From assembly GCA_903925985.1 (NCBI GenBank), contig CAIYHK010000351.1, positions 1 through 7,433 of the forward strand: a stretch of 7,433 nucleotides of DNA, given 5' to 3'. Positions 5,644-7,433 of this stretch are shown here, one piece after another; position 1 is the first letter of the stretch; every line of letters starts with the position of its first letter. A program made the position numbers and the translations under genes. The stretch comes from an uncultured Actinomycetes bacterium. Lineage in GTDB: Bacteria; Actinomycetota; Acidimicrobiia; Acidimicrobiales; Ilumatobacteraceae. The notes beneath the pieces were generated by a model that ran no database searches, was not told the origin of the DNA, and was given only the letters and a program-made list of their open reading frames with translations.

Positions 5644-7029
5644 ATGAGTGACGATCGCAGGCGAGATGAAGGCCGTGACCCGAGTGGTGGTTATGGCACT
5701 GACTTCGGTGATGAATTCGGAACGGTGTCTTTTGGCGCTTCAAACGAATCCGACACTGATGAGCAGCCGACAATTTCTTTTGGCAAGAGCGATACTGGTC
5801 CATTGCCACATTGGAGTGAGCCGCCGACCGGCGAACTTCCACGTTTCATTGACGAAGCACCATCTGGCGAAACTGATGTTTGGTCCTCGTTTGGGGCGGG
5901 TGACGACACCACTCGGACTGAAATTCGCCCAGCCGACTCGCGTCCCGTGAGACGCGACATCACTGCAGATGGGCCACTCTTTGGTGATTCGGGTTCGGAT
6001 CAGCCCACGGCTTCGGCGCCAGTTACGCCGCCGCCGGTATTTGATGACGAGGCCGTCGATATTTCAGGTGCGATGTATGCGCAACGTGATCGAGTAGCCA
6101 TCGGTGGTGATTACACCGATGAGCGCCGCCGCCCCGTGCAGCGAGGTGGTAGCACCGGTCAAACTCGACGTCCTGCGCGTGCAACTACATCCGATCGTGA
6201 CATGCCAACTGCAGTTACTGCCGGTCTTGTAATCGCAGCGGTGTTTCTGGCGGCGTTGCTGTGGAAGCCGGCCGCTGCCGTCGTATTCGTAGTCGTCGCG
6301 CTCGGGCTCGCATCAGTTGAGTTCTATTCAAAAGTTTCCGAACGCGGTTACAGGCCCGCGTCGTTGATTGGCACTGTTGCTTGTGTTGCTGCGCCTGCAG
6401 CCGCTTACTGGCTCGGCGATGGGACTTTGCCTTTGGTGATGATGCTTGCATTTGTCGCCGCTGCGGTCAGCTTTGTGGGTACTGACAGCGTGCAGTCTGG
6501 GCCGATGCCGAACATCGCGATTACTTCTTTGGGCATTATCTGGATCGGACTATTAGGTTCCTTCGCTTCACTGATCTTGCGACTATCGACTGATGGCTCT
6601 GGCTTTGCCAATGCGGGCACGGACACTCTCTTATTGGTTGCGATTTGTGTGGTTGCCAATGACACCGCAGCGCTATTTGTAGGTAAATCCATCGGGCGCA
6701 CGAAACTGCGCGAATGGATCAGCCCAAATAAGTCCGTTGAAGGTTTGATTGGTGGTGCAGTCGCCACAATCTTTGCTGCAATCATCATCGGATCTCAGAG
6801 CGACACCTGGAACTCTCTTGGCGAACAACTGCTGCTCGGCATTGTCATTGCAATAGCTGCTCCGCTTGGTGATCTTGTTGAGTCGATGTTTAAACGCAAT
6901 CTTGACATTAAGGATTTCGGAAATTCGATCGCAGGCCATGGGGGTGTGCTTGATCGATTTGATGCCTTTTTGTTCGTGCTGCCATCGGTGTACTACCTGA
7001 CGGTGGTGCTTGAACCCTGGGTTTCCTGA
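5644..7029 (+). CDS. cdsA: Phosphatidate cytidylyltransferase (CDP-diglyceride synthase) with long N-terminal tail
   Basis: Makes CDP-diacylglycerol from CTP and phosphatidate in the cytoplasmic membrane, the branch point for phospholipids. The protein has 461 aa. Residues 1 to about 185 are a soluble, disordered-looking, acidic Gly/Ser/Thr/Pro-rich tail with three SFG repeats (29-31, 45-47, 82-84) and TGPLPHWSEPPTGELPRF (51-68); it turns Arg-rich at 147-185. The catalytic part has about eight or nine hydrophobic segments from about 188 to 456. The metal/substrate motifs are NDTAALFVGKSIGRTKL (339-355), SPNKSVEG (360-367, usually SPKKTWEG) and the CDS signature S414-D440 (SMFKR, KDFG, GHGGVLDRFD). 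In that signature A430 replaces the usual Pro or Gly. ATG 5644 follows AAGGGAG by 6 nt. dxr begins 6 nt after the stop in the same frame. The enzyme call is firm; the tail's role is unknown. Confidence 0.96.
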   Translation: MSDDRRRDEGRDPSGGYGTDFGDEFGTVSFGASNESDTDEQPTISFGKSDTGPLPHWSEPPTGELPRFIDEAPSGETDVWSSFGAGDDTTRTEIRPADSRPVRRDITADGPLFGDSGSDQPTASAPVTPPPVFDDEAVDISGAMYAQRDRVAIGGDYTDERRRPVQRGGSTGQTRRPARATTSDRDMPTAVTAGLVIAAVFLAALLWKPAAAVVFVVVALGLASVEFYSKVSERGYRPASLIGTVACVAAPAAAYWLGDGTLPLVMMLAFVAAAVSFVGTDSVQSGPMPNIAITSLGIIWIGLLGSFASLILRLSTDGSGFANAGTDTLLLVAICVVANDTAALFVGKSIGRTKLREWISPNKSVEGLIGGAVATIFAAIIIGSQSDTWNSLGEQLLLGIVIAIAAPLGDLVESMFKRNLDIKDFGNSIAGHGGVLDRFDAFLFVLPSVYYLTVVLEPWVS

Positions 7030-7030
7030 C

Positions 7031-7051
7031 CTCGGATGGCCCAAGTCCGAG
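7031..7051 (+). promoter_or_regulatory. Inverted repeat around the dxr start codon
   Basis: CTCGGA (7031-7036) and TCCGAG (7046-7051) are perfect 6-bp complements separated by 9 nt. The A of the dxr ATG is the last base of the left arm. No Shine-Dalgarno is visible ahead of dxr. A hairpin here would hinder independent initiation and favour coupling to cdsA translation, which ends at 7029. The right arm lies in dxr coding sequence, so chance is possible. Confidence 0.3.
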
Positions 7052-7433
7052 TAGCTGTTGGGGGATCATCGGGTTCCATAGGAACTCAAACACTCGATGT
7101 GGTTCGGGCTGAGTCCGAGCAATTTCGTGTTACCGCGCTAAGCGTGCACTCTTCGTCTGATGTCTTAATTGAGCAGGCCAAGGAGTTCCGCCCGGATCTC
7201 GTAGTAGTTACGAATCCTGCAGAGATTGATCGTGTTGCATCGGCGTTGCCGGGGGTGACCGTTTCGTCAAACATCACTGACTTAGTTGAGGCCGCAGATG
7301 TAGTTGTTAATGCAGTGGTTGGATTCGCTGGATTGCCACTCACGGAATCAACACTTCGGGCAGGTAAGAGACTCGCGCTCGCAAATAAAGAATCATTGAT
7401 TGCCGCAGGACCTGTTGTTCAGCCTTTGCGCAA
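7036..7433 (+). CDS. dxr: 1-deoxy-D-xylulose-5-phosphate reductoisomerase, 5' part (runs off the window)
   Basis: DXR (IspC) converts DXP to MEP with NADPH, the committed step of non-mevalonate isoprenoid synthesis, in the cytoplasm. The first 132 codons are present and the frame is open to the right edge. The N-terminal Rossmann domain shows VAVGGSSGSIGTQTLDVV (6-23), matching the family's GSTGSIG loop with Ser for Thr at residue 12. It also shows EQAKEFRPDLVVV (46-58), VVNAVVGFAGLPLTESTL (90-107) and LALANKESLIAAG (113-125), the very conserved NKES segment. The usual AGxN (cofactor) motif reads VHSS at 37-40. ATG 7036 is only 6 nt after the cdsA stop and in its frame (TGA-CCT-CGG-ATG). It has no clear ribosome site, so coupling to cdsA is likely. 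The catalytic and C-terminal domains are outside the window. Confidence 0.95.
   Translation, partial: MAQVRVAVGGSSGSIGTQTLDVVRAESEQFRVTALSVHSSSDVLIEQAKEFRPDLVVVTNPAEIDRVASALPGVTVSSNITDLVEAADVVVNAVVGFAGLPLTESTLRAGKRLALANKESLIAAGPVVQPLR

Noticed and set aside
7027..7035. A CdsA-DXR fusion by stop-codon readthrough
   Set aside because: The frames match and only two sense codons intervene, but the DXR N-terminus starts normally at the ATG and nothing around the TGA suggests recoding.

Overview
This 7.4 kb window is a piece of an actinobacterial housekeeping chromosome, with every gene on the + strand. The order is dprA (3' end), xerC, a WhiG/FliA-type sigma factor, an M23/LytM-like protein, rpsB, tsf, pyrH, frr, cdsA, dxr (5' end). 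It is close to the dprA-to-dxr neighbourhood I know from Streptomyces and Mycobacterium. The GC content is moderate, roughly 50-55% by eye, and so lower than in those genera. Together with the CdsA N-terminal tail style, this makes me favour a low-to-mid GC lineage such as Acidimicrobiia (freshwater/marine Ilumatobacter-like). That placement is an inference. I see no insertion sequence, CRISPR array, tRNA, rRNA or prophage.

Region 1 (1-2021) holds DNA-handling and regulatory genes. These are the C-terminal part of DprA (DNA uptake and recombination), a complete XerC-type tyrosine recombinase whose catalytic residues are all present, and a group 3 sigma factor whose ATG overlaps the xerC stop (ATGA).

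Region 2 (2022-2680) is the least ordinary part. A small inverted repeat followed by four T's lies just after the sigma gene. Next comes a short secreted or membrane-anchored M23/LytM-like protein that has lost every zinc ligand. Then a probable promoter and a roughly 98-nt rpsB leader that can fold into a 9-bp hairpin and a branched element touching the rpsB Shine-Dalgarno sequence.

Region 3 (2681-7433) is the translation/lipid/isoprenoid operon. It encodes ribosomal protein S2, elongation factor Ts, UMP kinase, ribosome recycling factor, CDP-diglyceride synthase with a long acidic disordered N-terminal tail, and the first 132 codons of DXP reductoisomerase. Genes are packed with 4-nt overlaps or gaps of at most 39 nt, so cotranscription and translational coupling are likely. 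The longest stretch without a gene is the 153-nt rpsB promoter/leader region.

Most worth a second look: the zinc-ligand-less LytM protein, the rpsB leader, the altered NADPH-binding motifs of DXR, and the CdsA tail.
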